Notes: generated from the letters alone by a model not told the origin. Numbered from the stretch's first letter, positions 44,115-52,437 are shown. The stretch is 64,000 nt of DNA from Chloroflexota bacterium (GCA_009838915.1 VXQT01000034.1:37896-101895); one strand, 5' to 3'. Numbers and translations are program-made.

Positions 44115-44279
44115 TCAACAGCCGGGATCGCCATAGTTGCCGCAGCAGTTCTCGACGTTTTTCATTTTGATCAAGGTGTTCTTGATCAAGCCATAGAGCG
44201 CATGGCGCCGGCCGATCGAGCGGCGCAAATTGGTGATGCTCTCGCGGACGGACGGGGTCGGGTGCTGCTGCCTGGGCAT
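44115..44279 (-). CDS. Cys-rich microprotein ending CCGNYGDPGC (copy 1)
   Basis: This 54-residue protein starts MPRQQHPTPSVRESITNLRR and ends VENCCGNYGDPGC-stop. The final ten residues match the neighbouring microprotein at eight positions, and the stop codons lie in matching sequence (ACTCAACAGCCGGG on the plus strand in both). The middle is basic and hydrophobic (LYGLIKNTLIKMKN). A weak AGG-containing ribosome-binding site precedes the ATG. It lies between leuD and leuB, all on the same strand. Function unknown; the duplicated, strictly kept C terminus argues for a real coding gene. Confidence 0.65.
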   Translation of the reverse strand: MPRQQHPTPSVRESITNLRRSIGRRHALYGLIKNTLIKMKNVENCCGNYGDPGC

Positions 44280-44391
44280 GTGCTCAACCTGACGCTCACG
44301 CTCGGAAGACGACTGCGGACAGGATAGGGCTACTGGGTCGGACTCAGGTCCGGACGCGAGAAGTGACGAGAGCGTCTAATCAGGCCCAGTC

Positions 44392-44982
44392 CTAGACGGT
44401 TGCCGGCTTTGTCGAAGGTCGATTGGACTCGTACTCGGCGATCAGGTCGTCGTGCTCCAGCGTGAGCGAGATATCGTCGAGGCCGTTGAGCAGACAGTGC
44501 TTGACGAACGGCGCGATCTCGAACGAGCGTGACCAACCGCCCGGCGCGGCGACGGTCTGCTCTTCGAGATTGACCGTGATCGGCGTGTTCGACTCTGCCT
44601 CGACCATGCGCATCAGCTCTTCGACATCGGGCTGCGAAAGCTGAATCGTGAGCAGGCCCATCTTGGCCGAGTTGTTGCGGAAAATGTCGGCGAAGCTGGG
44701 CGCAATCACGGCCCGGACGCCCATGCCCTGGATCGCCCAGACGGCGTGCTCGCGTGAGGAACCGCAGCCGAAGTTGGGCCCCGCCAGCATCACGCTGGCG
44801 CCGTCGTACTGCGGCTGGTTGGTGACGAACTCGGGATCCCTGGCCCAGGCCTCGAAGGCGAACGGACCGTAACCGGTACGCTCGATCCGCTTGAGGTACT
44901 TGGCCGGGATGATCTGGTCGGTGTCGACATCGGCGCGGTCGAGCGGCAATCCGGTGCCGCTGAAGGTCGTGACGGGTTCCAT
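44392..44982 (-). CDS. leuD: 3-isopropylmalate dehydratase small subunit
   Basis: This 196-residue swivelling-domain partner of LeuC has the family phrases DVDTDQIIPAKYLKRI, GPNFGCGSSREHAVWAI, VIAPSFADIFRNNSAKMGLL and the C-terminal HDDLIAEYE. The ATG at 44982 has GGAG six bases upstream; the upstream in-frame TTG is not needed. The gene is separated from leuC by about 28 kb but stands in line with leuB. Confidence 0.96.
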   Translation of the reverse strand: MEPVTTFSGTGLPLDRADVDTDQIIPAKYLKRIERTGYGPFAFEAWARDPEFVTNQPQYDGASVMLAGPNFGCGSSREHAVWAIQGMGVRAVIAPSFADIFRNNSAKMGLLTIQLSQPDVEELMRMVEAESNTPITVNLEEQTVAAPGGWSRSFEIAPFVKHCLLNGLDDISLTLEHDDLIAEYESNRPSTKPATV

Positions 44983-45010
44983 GGGTTGCTCCAATCCTTG
45001 GCTTGGGAGT

Positions 45011-45063
45011 GCCCCCCTCTGTCACTACGTGACATCTCCCCCCGCTGCGCGGGGGAAGAGGGG
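45011..45063. repeat. GC-rich three-way-junction repeat, copy 4
   Basis: The outer stem CCCCTCT/AGAGGGG is present. The small hairpin is GTCAC-TAC-GTGAC instead of the usual TGCC/GGCA, and the large hairpin is CCCCCGC/GCGGGGG. It lies just after the dehalogenase-like gene and ahead of leuD. Confidence 0.82.
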
Positions 45064-45065
45064 AA

Positions 45066-45953
45066 CTAGATGAAGAATTCGCGCAGGGCGGCCTCGGTTT
45101 CGGCGGGGAGTTCTTCGGGGAGGAAGTGTCCGCAGGGAAGGCCGACACCTGTGACATCAGTAGCCCAGCGATGCCAGGTGGCCATGAATCGGCCGCGCCG
45201 GTTGGTCTGCCGTCCCGCGCCCCAGATCACGAAGAGCGGACAGGTGATCTTCCTGTTCTCCGAGCGGTCGGCGCGATCGAGCCGCAGATCGAAGCGCGCG
45301 CCCGAGCGGTAGTCCTCGCACCAGCTTCGGACCGTCTCGCGGTCCTGGGCGGCGGCGAGGTACTCAGCCATTGCCGCCTCGGTGAAGACATCGCCCTCAT
45401 CGTCTCCCGCCCAGGAGCCGAGCATGCGCTTGAGGAAGAACTCGGGCTCGGCGTTGATCAGCGTTTCCGGTAATGGCGCCGGCTGGGCGAGAAAGTACCA
45501 GTGGAACCCGCCGAGTCCGCCGGCGATCCCCATCTGCTCGAATTGCTCGGCGGTGGGGATGATATCCAGCAGCGAGAGGCGCTCGACGCGTTCGGGATGA
45601 TCCAGCGCGAGCCGATAGGAGACGCGGCCGCCGCGGTCGTGCCCGGCGAGCGAGAACGTGTCGAAGCCGAGATCGGACATCAGCTCGACCATGTAGCCGG
45701 CCATCGCGCGCTTGGAGTAGGCCTCGCCGCCGCCGTCGCCAGGCGGAGAGTCGCTGGCGCCGTAGCCCAACAGGTCGGCGACGACCACGGTGTGTTCTTC
45801 GGCCAGGCCGGGCGCCATCTTGTGCCACATCGCACCGGTCTGCGGGTAGCCGTGCAGCAGCAGCAGGGGGGGACCAGATCCACCGACGCGGGCGAAGATC
45901 GGGCCGGTTCTGTGCTCGCGGAAGCCGGGGAACAGGGTCTCGGTATTGGGCAT
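45066..45953 (-). CDS. fluoroacetate/haloacetate dehalogenase-like hydrolase
   Basis: This 295-residue alpha/beta hydrolase has an Asp nucleophile (Asp 106 in GHDRGGR), acid Asp 130 in LLDIIPT and base His 276 in LPCGHFLPEE. Arg 107 and Arg 110 would bind the substrate carboxylate. His 151, Trp 152 (FHWYFLAQPAPLPE) and Tyr 215 (CEDYR) match the halide pocket of fluoroacetate dehalogenase. This full residue set favours that enzyme over epoxide hydrolase. The Shine-Dalgarno G run before the ATG is supplied by a flanking repeat copy. Confidence 0.85.
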   Translation of the reverse strand: MPNTETLFPGFREHRTGPIFARVGGSGPPLLLLHGYPQTGAMWHKMAPGLAEEHTVVVADLLGYGASDSPPGDGGGEAYSKRAMAGYMVELMSDLGFDTFSLAGHDRGGRVSYRLALDHPERVERLSLLDIIPTAEQFEQMGIAGGLGGFHWYFLAQPAPLPETLINAEPEFFLKRMLGSWAGDDEGDVFTEAAMAEYLAAAQDRETVRSWCEDYRSGARFDLRLDRADRSENRKITCPLFVIWGAGRQTNRRGRFMATWHRWATDVTGVGLPCGHFLPEELPAETEAALREFFI

Positions 45954-45955
45954 CG

Positions 45956-46046
45956 GCCCCCTCTGCCTTCGGCATCTCCCCCCGCTGTGCGGGGGGAGAT
46001 GAAATGTGGTTACTTCGGCCTCTCCCTCCGCTGCGCGGGGGGAGAG
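45956..46046. repeat. GC-rich hairpin repeats, copy 5 (two units)
   Basis: The unit at 45956-46000 has a GCC-TTC-GGC hairpin and CCCCCCGC/GCGGGGGG-type hairpin. 46018-46046 repeats the large hairpin. The end next to 45953 forms the ribosome-binding region (AGAGGGGGCCG before the ATG) of the dehalogenase-like gene. Confidence 0.8.
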
Positions 46047-46055
46047 AATTGTTCG

Positions 46056-46805
46056 TTATAGCGCGACGGTTCCGCTGATCGCGGGCTGCATGGGGTCGCA
46101 GATATAGCGGATGCGGGGCAGCGTAATGTTGGCCGTCGTGTAGCTGGCGACGATGGGGTAGACCGGGCGCAGATCGGGCGCGTCCCAGAAGACGCTGTCG
46201 AAGGCGTCAATCTGGGCCTGGCCGCGGTCGGCGCGGCTGACCTCGAACTCGGGATCGACCTGCACCAGCCACGGCTTGGACTCGCGCTCGCGCTCGACCG
46301 TGGCGATGTGCATCCCAGCGGTGTAAAGCAGGTCGCCGTTGCCGATTGGCACCGGATCGATGAGCTGGGCCGAGAGCACCGCGACGTTGCCGTCGTTAAC
46401 TTCGATCGACTGGCGGTCGTAGCGCTCGCGCAGGACCGGCTCGCCGACAGTAATCGGGAATCCCCAGCGCTGCTCCAGCGCGGCGGCGGCATCGCCTGCG
46501 GTGCAGACGGCGCGCGTGGGCAGGCCGCGCGGTCGGACGGCGGCGCGGCAGCCGACACGAACAACGGCCAGCGTGAACGCGCCCAGCGGCCCGTCATCGG
46601 CGCGCAGACCGATCACATGCAACGTCGGCGGAATCGTTGGGTGCAAGGCGGGTGGCAGCAAATCGGCCATGACCGAGTCATCGATTTCGTAGATCACCTG
46701 CAGCACCTTGACGCTCGGCAGGGTCAGCGCCTCGGTGTCGAGGCTCGCCATCGTCGGCGCATAGCGGGTCAGTTGGCCGGGGTCGGCATTGCCATTGATT
46801 GGCAT
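46056..46805 (-). CDS. acetoacetate decarboxylase-like protein
   Basis: This 249-residue protein's layout resembles the acetoacetate decarboxylase superfamily: an N-terminal VIYEIDDSVMADLLPPALHPTIPP, then FTLAVVRVGCRAAVRPRGL and WGFPITVGEPVLRERYD. Where classical members have a catalytic Lys-Lys pair I see no obvious equivalent, so the reaction may differ from decarboxylation. An AAAGG ribosome-binding site precedes the ATG. It is flanked by repeat copies on both sides and by the LLM oxidoreductase gene upstream on the same strand, with which it may work on one pathway. Confidence 0.6.
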   Translation of the reverse strand: MPINGNADPGQLTRYAPTMASLDTEALTLPSVKVLQVIYEIDDSVMADLLPPALHPTIPPTLHVIGLRADDGPLGAFTLAVVRVGCRAAVRPRGLPTRAVCTAGDAAAALEQRWGFPITVGEPVLRERYDRQSIEVNDGNVAVLSAQLIDPVPIGNGDLLYTAGMHIATVERERESKPWLVQVDPEFEVSRADRGQAQIDAFDSVFWDAPDLRPVYPIVASYTTANITLPRIRYICDPMQPAISGTVAL

Positions 46806-46828
46806 CTGATGCCTTTCTCCGATGATTC

Positions 46829-46876
46829 ATCTCCCCCCGCCCTGCGAGGGGAGAAGTCCCACAGGGACAGAGGGGG
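46829..46876. repeat. GC-rich hairpin repeat, copy 6
   Basis: The large hairpin is CCCCCGC..GCGAGGGG; the small hairpin is GTCCC-ACA-GGGAC, a different arm pair from most copies. It lies between two genes of the same strand. Confidence 0.78.
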
Positions 46877-46890
46877 CGCGGCTGGCCCGA

Positions 46891-48030
46891 CTAGTCGCCG
46901 CCGGCGGCCGCGGCCGCGGCCTCGCGCGGTTGGGAAGTAGTCGCTGGCTTGTCGTCGGCGAAGTGCGGCATCACCTCTTCGCCGAACAGGCGCAGGCTCT
47001 CCAGCACCTCTTCCTGGGGAATGGTCTCCAGTGCGTTGAGCAGGAAGTTGATCTGGTCGACGCCGCAGGACTCCCACTTCTTGATCTCCTCGACCAGCCG
47101 GTCGGGGTTGCCGATGCAGACGCCCTCGGGCGCGGAGACGCCCTCGCCCGGGTTCTGCGCGGCCTGCTGGCGGGTCGCTGCGAGCAAGCCGGGGTTGGGG
47201 TAGCTGCGGGTCGGGTGCACTTCGCGGACCGGCAGGAGCTGGGCGGCGAGGTAACCGAAGGAGCCGGTCAGGCGGCTGCCGGTCTTGATTCCGGTCTCGT
47301 TGTCCGGGTGGCAGTAGAGGAAGTTGACCGTGGCGACGCGCTCGTTGACGAAGGCGCCGGCGGGTTCGCAGTTGCGGATGATGCTGCGGTAGCGCTGGAC
47401 CTTCTCCTCCTGCTCGGCGAAGCCGCCGAAGGTCAGGCCCAGTGAGCCCATGCCGCGCTCGGCGGCGTCGATCTCCGTGCCCGGCGAGGAGACGGCGACC
47501 CACATCGGCGGGTGCGGCTTCTGGTAGGGCTTGGGCAGCACGGCGCGGGTGGGCATGCGGAAGGCGCGGCCCTCATAGCCGTAGCGCTCGTTGGTCCACA
47601 TCTGCGGGATCGTGCGGGTGTACTCGTCCCAGGTTTCCTTGGTCTCGTCCGGGTTGGCGTCCATGCCGCCCAGCTCGGTCCAGGTCGCGGAGCGGCCGGT
47701 GCCGAACTCCAGGCGTCCGTCGGAGAGGATGTCGAGCACCGCCGCGCGCTCGGCGGCGCGGATCGGATGGTTGAACTGCGGCACGCAGACGACGATGCCG
47801 TGTCCGACGCGAATCTGCTTGGTCTGCATCGCGCAAGCAGTCAGGAACAGCTCGGGCGCGGAGCAGTGTGAGTACTCCTCGAGGAAGTGGTGCTCGACCG
47901 CCCAGACCGAGTGGAAGCCCATCTCGTCGGCGAGGCGCACCTGCTCCAGGCAACGGTGATAGACCGTGTGCTCGATGTCGTTCTCCCATGGTCTGGGCAC
48001 GGAGATTTCGTAGAAGATGCCGAATCTCAT
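46891..48030 (-). CDS. LLM-class flavin-dependent oxidoreductase (luciferase-like)
   Basis: This 379-residue luciferase-like monooxygenase begins MRFGIFYEISVPRPW and contains GFHSVWAVEHHFLEEYSHCSAPELFLTA, the family's EHH(F) signature. IRVGHGIVVCVPQFNHPIRAAERAAVLDILSDGRLEFGTGRS follows in two conserved blocks. This group usually uses reduced FMN from a separate reductase, which is not seen nearby. The C terminus is an Ala-rich tail (AAAAAAGGD). AGGACG precedes the ATG. Substrate unknown. Confidence 0.87.
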   Translation of the reverse strand: MRFGIFYEISVPRPWENDIEHTVYHRCLEQVRLADEMGFHSVWAVEHHFLEEYSHCSAPELFLTACAMQTKQIRVGHGIVVCVPQFNHPIRAAERAAVLDILSDGRLEFGTGRSATWTELGGMDANPDETKETWDEYTRTIPQMWTNERYGYEGRAFRMPTRAVLPKPYQKPHPPMWVAVSSPGTEIDAAERGMGSLGLTFGGFAEQEEKVQRYRSIIRNCEPAGAFVNERVATVNFLYCHPDNETGIKTGSRLTGSFGYLAAQLLPVREVHPTRSYPNPGLLAATRQQAAQNPGEGVSAPEGVCIGNPDRLVEEIKKWESCGVDQINFLLNALETIPQEEVLESLRLFGEEVMPHFADDKPATTSQPREAAAAAAGGD

Positions 48031-48106
48031 GGCGTACGTCCTCGCTGGCGCACAGGCGCGCTGGTTCGATCAGATGGTAACGGACGCGGGCGGAGCTTCG
48101 ATCTGC

Positions 48107-48146
48107 CCGCCCCCCTGCAGGGGGAGCTGCCGAAGGCTGAGGGGGT
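48107..48146. repeat. GC-rich hairpin repeat, copy 7
   Basis: CCCCCTGCAGGGGG forms the large hairpin, followed by GCC-GAA-GGC and a G run. It lies in the divergent gap between the LLM oxidoreductase and the nuclease-like gene. Confidence 0.72.
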
Positions 48147-48174
48147 CCCTCTGCGCCTAACTCAACGCTGCTTC

Positions 48175-48180
48175 TATCAT
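48175..48180 (+). promoter_or_regulatory. -10 element of a leaderless promoter
   Basis: TATCAT is followed by six bases (CGGCTC) and the ATG of the nuclease-like gene. There is no Shine-Dalgarno sequence. Confidence 0.55.
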
Positions 48181-48186
48181 CGGCTC

Positions 48187-49125
48187 ATGGTCTTGGAAGA
48201 TCTCCACGAGCTGATTGAGACGCTGCAGGCGCGAATCGACGCGCACGGTCCGGCGTTGCAGCAGAGCGAGGCGTTGACTCGGTATGCGCTGATCGACCCG
48301 CTGCTGCGCAGACTGGGGTGGGATACGGGGGATCCTTCGCAGGTGATGCCGGAGTATCGCTCTGCCGCGGGCTCCGCTGACTGCGCCTTGCTTGGTACGA
48401 CGGGTAAACCGCAGATCATCGTCGAAGCCAAGAAGCTCGGCGCTCAACTGGACTTCAAGGTGCGCCAGCAGGTCACGGGGTACTGCCAGGAAGAGGGCAT
48501 TCCCTATGCGGTCATCACCGATGGCCGGCTCTGGGAGCTGTACGACGTGTTCAAGCCGGTTGCGATGAAGGACTCGATCATCACTACACTTGACCTTAGC
48601 GATTCACCCGCAACGACGGCGCTCAAGGCTTTGGCCCTCTGGCGGGCGAGCGCTACCAAGGGAACAACCACAGTTGGTGCCACGCCTCTTGTCAACGAGT
48701 CCGAGGCTCCGCCTATCTCGACACAATCAACCAAGTTGGCTGCTCAGCCGTTGGGACCTGAGTGGCAACCGCTCTCTGAATTCAAGCCGCAGGCTGGATC
48801 AAAGCCTGCCGAAGTGTCTTTTCCTGACGCGACCATAGTAGTCACGCCCAGTTGGGCAAGCCTTAGCACCGAGATTGTCAGATGGTTGAAGTCAACTGGG
48901 CATGTCACGGAGCACGATCTGCCGATCAGGCTTGGCAACGCGCAGGCTTACTTCGTCAACACCATAGACGCTAACGGTATGGGGGCACAGTTCAAGACAT
49001 ACCGACAAGTCGAAACGTGGTTCGTCAACGCGAACTACAACGCAAAGCAACAAGCGAACAACGCAAGAGGCATCCTCCAAAGAGTAGGACTGAATCCCGC
49101 CGACTTCGCGGTGAAGTTGCAGTAG
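48187..49125 (+). CDS. stand-alone HsdR-N-like restriction endonuclease-fold protein
   Basis: This 312-residue protein's N-terminal 140 residues match the type I restriction HsdR N-terminal nuclease domain: YALIDPLLRRLGWDTGDPSQVMPEY, then Asp in SADCALL, E-x-K in IIVEAKKL, QVTGYCQEEGIPYAVITDGRLWELYD. No helicase domain follows. A Ser/Thr/Pro-rich linker leads to an unrecognised C-terminal domain (PSWASLSTEIVRWLKSTG, VETWFVNANYN). No methylase or specificity gene is adjacent. The second half is less GC-rich than the surroundings. Such lone proteins are widespread with uncertain roles, some perhaps in defence. Confidence 0.72.
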   Translation: MVLEDLHELIETLQARIDAHGPALQQSEALTRYALIDPLLRRLGWDTGDPSQVMPEYRSAAGSADCALLGTTGKPQIIVEAKKLGAQLDFKVRQQVTGYCQEEGIPYAVITDGRLWELYDVFKPVAMKDSIITTLDLSDSPATTALKALALWRASATKGTTTVGATPLVNESEAPPISTQSTKLAAQPLGPEWQPLSEFKPQAGSKPAEVSFPDATIVVTPSWASLSTEIVRWLKSTGHVTEHDLPIRLGNAQAYFVNTIDANGMGAQFKTYRQVETWFVNANYNAKQQANNARGILQRVGLNPADFAVKLQ

Positions 49126-49140
49126 GCGGAGGCCGAGCTG

Positions 49141-49161
49141 GTCCCTGCGTGAAGCAGGGAC
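49141..49161. terminator. terminator-like hairpin
   Basis: GTCCCTGC-GTGAA-GCAGGGAC is an eight-base perfect stem 16 bases after the stop of the nuclease-like gene. No T run follows; with the adjacent repeat it probably separates the convergent nuclease and gyrA transcripts. Confidence 0.5.
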
Positions 49162-49169
49162 TGTGGCGT

Positions 49170-49218
49170 GCCCCCCTCTGCCTTCGGCATCTCCCCCCGC
49201 TGCGCGGAGGGAGAGGGG
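49170..49218. repeat. GC-rich three-way-junction repeat, copy 8
   Basis: The outer stem CCCCTCT/AGAGGGG encloses GCC-TTC-GGC and CCCCCCGC/GCGGAGGG. It lies between the convergent nuclease-like gene and gyrA. Confidence 0.8.
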
Positions 49219-49222
49219 AACT

Positions 49223-51694
49223 CTAGGTGCGTTGACCGAACTCTCGGCTGGTGTCGACGACGGCGATGGCGGCGATGCCTTCGTCGGAGGACATGACCTT
49301 GACTCCCTTGGAGGAGCGGCCGACCTGGCGGATTTGCTGGACCTCGGTGCGCAGGATTTTGCCTCCGCCGGAGATCACGACCAGTTCCTCGTCGCCGCGG
49401 ACGACGGCCATGCCGACTACCGGGCCGGTCTCGTCGGAGACCTTATGGCCGATCATGCCCTTGCCGCCGCGACCCTTGGTCGGGTACTCGGCTTCCGGCG
49501 TACGCTTGCCGAAGCCTCGGCTGGTCACGGTGAGCACTTCAGCCTCTGGATCGACGGTCTGCAGACCGACCAGCGCGCCTTCGTTGGGGATGTTGATGCC
49601 ACGCACGCCGCCGCTGATCCGCGAGGCTTCCCGCAGCGAGTCGATGGCGAAGCGTACGGTGCGTCCGTCGGAACCGGTGACAATCACGTCGTCGCCGCTG
49701 TGCGCGAAGGTCGCCTCGACCAGCTCGTCGTCGTCGCGCAGGTTGAACGCCAACAACCCGCTGCGGCGTACGTTCTGGAAGTTCTTGAGCTCGGTCTTCT
49801 TCACGTAGCCCTGGCGCGTGCCGAGGATGATGTAGTCGCCCTCGAACGACTCGACCGGAATGATCGTGGTGACCTGCTCGTCGAGTTGGAGCTCGACCAC
49901 GTTGCGGACGGGCAGTCCGCGCCATTCGCGGGATCGGGCTTCGACTTCGTGGGCCTGGAGTCCGTAAACGCGTCCTCGCGAGGTGAATAGCAACAGGTGG
50001 TCGTGAGTGTCGCACGCGATCAGGCGGTGCGGCGCCTCAACTTCAGTGGCGCCGTTCTTGCGCTCGATGCCCTTGACTCCCTTGCCGCCGCGCCGCTGCG
50101 AGCGGAAGGCGTCGACCGGCTGGCGCTTGATGTACCCGTGGCGGGTGAGCGTGACGACTGAGGACTGGTGGGGGACGAGATCGGCCGGGCTGAAGTCGTC
50201 GACGGAACGGTGAATCACGCGGGTCTTGCGCTCCTCGCCGAAGGTCTCGACCAGCTCGTCCATATCCTCGGCGATCAGGCCGTCGATTTTCTTGGGGTCG
50301 GCGAGCAGACCCTCGAGGTACTCGATCGTCTCGGTCAGCTCCTGGTACTCCTCCTCGAGCTTGGTCCGCTCAAGCTGGGCGAGGCGGCGGAGCTGCATCT
50401 CGAGCACGGCCTGGGCCTGCCGCTGAGAGAGATCGAAAGGGTCTTCCTGCAGGCGGTCGCGGGCGGCCTCGGCCGATTCGGCGGCGCGGATGGCGGCGAT
50501 GATCGCGTCGATGCTGTCGATCGCCTTGAGCAGGCCCTCGACGATGTGATGCCGGTCGCGCGCCTTCTCCAGGTCGAACTCGGTGCGCCGGGTGATGATC
50601 GTCTGGCGGTGGCGGATGAACTCGCGCAGCAGTTGGAAGAGCGTCAGCGTCCGCGGTCGATTGTCGACCAGGGCGACGAAGTTGCCGCTGTACTGAGACT
50701 GCAGTCCGGTCGACTTGTAGAGCTGGGCGAGAATCGTCTGCACGTGCCCGTCGCGGGTGAGTTCGACAACCAGACGCATGCCATGGCGATCCGACTCGTC
50801 GCGCAGGTCGCGAATACCCTCGATCTTCTTGTCGCGAACCAACGCGGCGATCTGCTCGATGATGCGGACCTTGTTGGCCTGGTATGGGATCTCCGTGAAC
50901 ACGATTTGCAGGCGATTACCGGTCGTGGTCTCTTCCAGGTGGTGATGCGCGCGAACGGTGAAGCCACCGCGTCCGGTTCCATACATGCGCCGCAGATGCT
51001 CATCGTTCTCACCGGCGAAGAGGCTGCCGGCGGTGGGGAAGTCGGGACCCTGAATGTGCTGCAGCACATCGTCCAGCGTCGCCTGATCGTTTACCAGGAT
51101 GGTCTTGATCGCGCCGCCCAGCTCGATCAGGTTGTGCGGCGGGATGTCGCAGGCCATGGCAACCGCGATTCCGGCTGCGCCGTTCAGCAACAGGTTAGGC
51201 GCGCGACCTGGTAGTACTGTCGGTTCGTTCAACGACTCATCGAAGTTCGGTGCAAAGTCGACAGTGTTCTTGTCGAGGTCGGCAAGCATCTCCTCGGCGA
51301 TACGTGAGAGCCGCGCTTCCGTATAACGCATCGCCGCCGGCGGGTCGTTATCTATAGAACCAAAGTTGCCCTGACCATCGACCAACGTGTGACGCAAGGA
51401 GAAGTCCTGCGCCATTCTTACCATGGCGTCGTACACCGGTTGGTCGGAGTGCGGATGATACTTACCGAGTACTTCACCAACAATACGCGCGGACTTTCGG
51501 TGGGGCTGGTTGGCGCGCATGCCGAGATCGTCCATTGCATAGAGAATGCGCCGTTGAACCGGCTTGAGTCCGTCTCGCGCGTCAGGCAACGCACGCGAGA
51601 TGATTACGCTCATGGCGTAGTCGAGATACGACGAACTCATCTCATCGACGAGCGTCCGCGTCGGAAGATCGGGGGCAGTTTGCTCAGTAACCAA
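49223..51694 (-). CDS. gyrA: DNA gyrase subunit A
   Basis: This 823-residue gyrase breakage-reunion subunit has catalytic Tyr 124 in [10 protein letters not shown]. The C-terminal DNA-wrapping beta-pinwheel contains the GyrA box in [10 protein letters not shown], which marks gyrase rather than topoisomerase IV. The quinolone-resistance region reads [20 protein letters not shown], unusual at three positions. The start is TTG at 51694 with GGAG seven bases upstream; the first residues lead straight into the conserved [15 protein letters not shown]. gyrB is not in the window. Confidence 0.96.
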   Translation of the reverse strand: MVTEQTAPDLPTRTLVDEMSSSYLDYAMSVIISRALPDARDGLKPVQRRILYAMDDLGMRANQPHRKSARIVGEVLGKYHPHSDQPVYDAMVRMAQDFSLRHTLVDGQGNFGSIDNDPPAAMRYTEARLSRIAEEMLADLDKNTVDFAPNFDESLNEPTVLPGRAPNLLLNGAAGIAVAMACDIPPHNLIELGGAIKTILVNDQATLDDVLQHIQGPDFPTAGSLFAGENDEHLRRMYGTGRGGFTVRAHHHLEETTTGNRLQIVFTEIPYQANKVRIIEQIAALVRDKKIEGIRDLRDESDRHGMRLVVELTRDGHVQTILAQLYKSTGLQSQYSGNFVALVDNRPRTLTLFQLLREFIRHRQTIITRRTEFDLEKARDRHHIVEGLLKAIDSIDAIIAAIRAAESAEAARDRLQEDPFDLSQRQAQAVLEMQLRRLAQLERTKLEEEYQELTETIEYLEGLLADPKKIDGLIAEDMDELVETFGEERKTRVIHRSVDDFSPADLVPHQSSVVTLTRHGYIKRQPVDAFRSQRRGGKGVKGIERKNGATEVEAPHRLIACDTHDHLLLFTSRGRVYGLQAHEVEARSREWRGLPVRNVVELQLDEQVTTIIPVESFEGDYIILGTRQGYVKKTELKNFQNVRRSGLLAFNLRDDDELVEATFAHSGDDVIVTGSDGRTVRFAIDSLREASRISGGVRGINIPNEGALVGLQTVDPEAEVLTVTSRGFGKRTPEAEYPTKGRGGKGMIGHKVSDETGPVVGMAVVRGDEELVVISGGGKILRTEVQQIRQVGRSSKGVKVMSSDEGIAAIAVVDTSREFGQRT

Positions 51695-51726
51695 GCGTCA
51701 ACTCCGCAGAAGGCTTCTGATCAAAC

Positions 51727-51732
51727 ATTCTA
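51727..51732 (-). promoter_or_regulatory. extended -10 promoter of gyrA
   Basis: On the minus strand TGCTAGAAT has TGn joined to TAGAAT, about 32 bases before the TTG start, leaving a short leader with a Shine-Dalgarno sequence. The element overlaps the stop codon of the upstream gene. Confidence 0.5.
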
Positions 51733-52425
51733 GCACAGAGCAGACATAAATTCAGGATCAGTGCGATACTGCACCGCCTCACGTGGTATCACTCGCCAAT
51801 CCGTGGGAACTGGATTCAGGCGCGAGGAAGAGCGCTCGATCTGCAGTCCCGATTGCTGACTGCCAGGCGGCCGATACACGTCAAACCACGCCACCGATTC
51901 GCTGTCGCAGAGCAACGCATCGAACCACCAGGCGAAGATGCCGGCCGGCTTCCGCCACTGCGCCGGCATCAGCGATGCGTCGGCGAGCGGCTTGCCGCCG
52001 ACGAGCGCGTACCGCGGGCCCTCGCTCGCCGAGATGAGGTTGAGCTGATCGATCGTCAACCACTGCATCCAGGTGAGACAGACCGCTCCCGGTCGGCTGG
52101 CGAGCGTGACCGGCACGTAGCCCTTGCGCGAGCGCACGGGACAGTAGGCGACGTCGAAGCCGCGCATGATTGTTGGGAGGAGCGGGAGTCCCTGCAGATC
52201 CGCAATCGTTCCAACGAGCTTGTCGGCAAGTTGCCGAGGGTACGCGTTGCTGCCAACCGCGAGCAGAGGAATGCGTCCGCTGGTGTCGATGGGACGCCTC
52301 AACGGGAAACACTTGCCGGCGCGGTAGAGCAGCGGTCCCCGATTGATTCGGTTGCGGGCGTCGGGATAGAGCGCCGGAACCACTGCCAGACTCGGCCAGG
52401 TCCGTGTGTGACTCGGTTGAGGCAT
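51730..52425 (-). CDS. hypothetical protein, possible cyclotransferase-like fold
   Basis: This 231-residue protein has an N-terminal PLLAVGSNAYPRQLADKL that recalls the first strand and loop (GSN) of gamma-glutamylcyclotransferase-like proteins, but I see no other diagnostic residue. Later segments (VCLTWMQWLTIDQLNLI, FAWWFDALLCDSESVAWFDVYRPPG) are rich in aromatic residues. I chose the ATG at 52425: TAGCGT lies six bases upstream and no Shine-Dalgarno sequence exists, so it appears leaderless. It is divergent from the aldo-keto reductase and directly upstream of gyrA. Confidence 0.6.
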   Translation of the reverse strand: MPQPSHTRTWPSLAVVPALYPDARNRINRGPLLYRAGKCFPLRRPIDTSGRIPLLAVGSNAYPRQLADKLVGTIADLQGLPLLPTIMRGFDVAYCPVRSRKGYVPVTLASRPGAVCLTWMQWLTIDQLNLISASEGPRYALVGGKPLADASLMPAQWRKPAGIFAWWFDALLCDSESVAWFDVYRPPGSQQSGLQIERSSSRLNPVPTDWRVIPREAVQYRTDPEFMSALC

Positions 52426-52431
52426 GAGCAC

Positions 52432-52437
52432 ACGCTA
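52432..52437 (-). promoter_or_regulatory. -10 element of a leaderless promoter
   Basis: TAGCGT on the minus strand, six bases (GTGCTC), then the ATG at 52425. Confidence 0.45.

Noticed and set aside
45066-45953. Epoxide hydrolase call for the hydrolase next to leuD
   Set aside because: The two Arg residues around the nucleophile and the His-Trp-Tyr halide pocket favour the fluoroacetate dehalogenase group.
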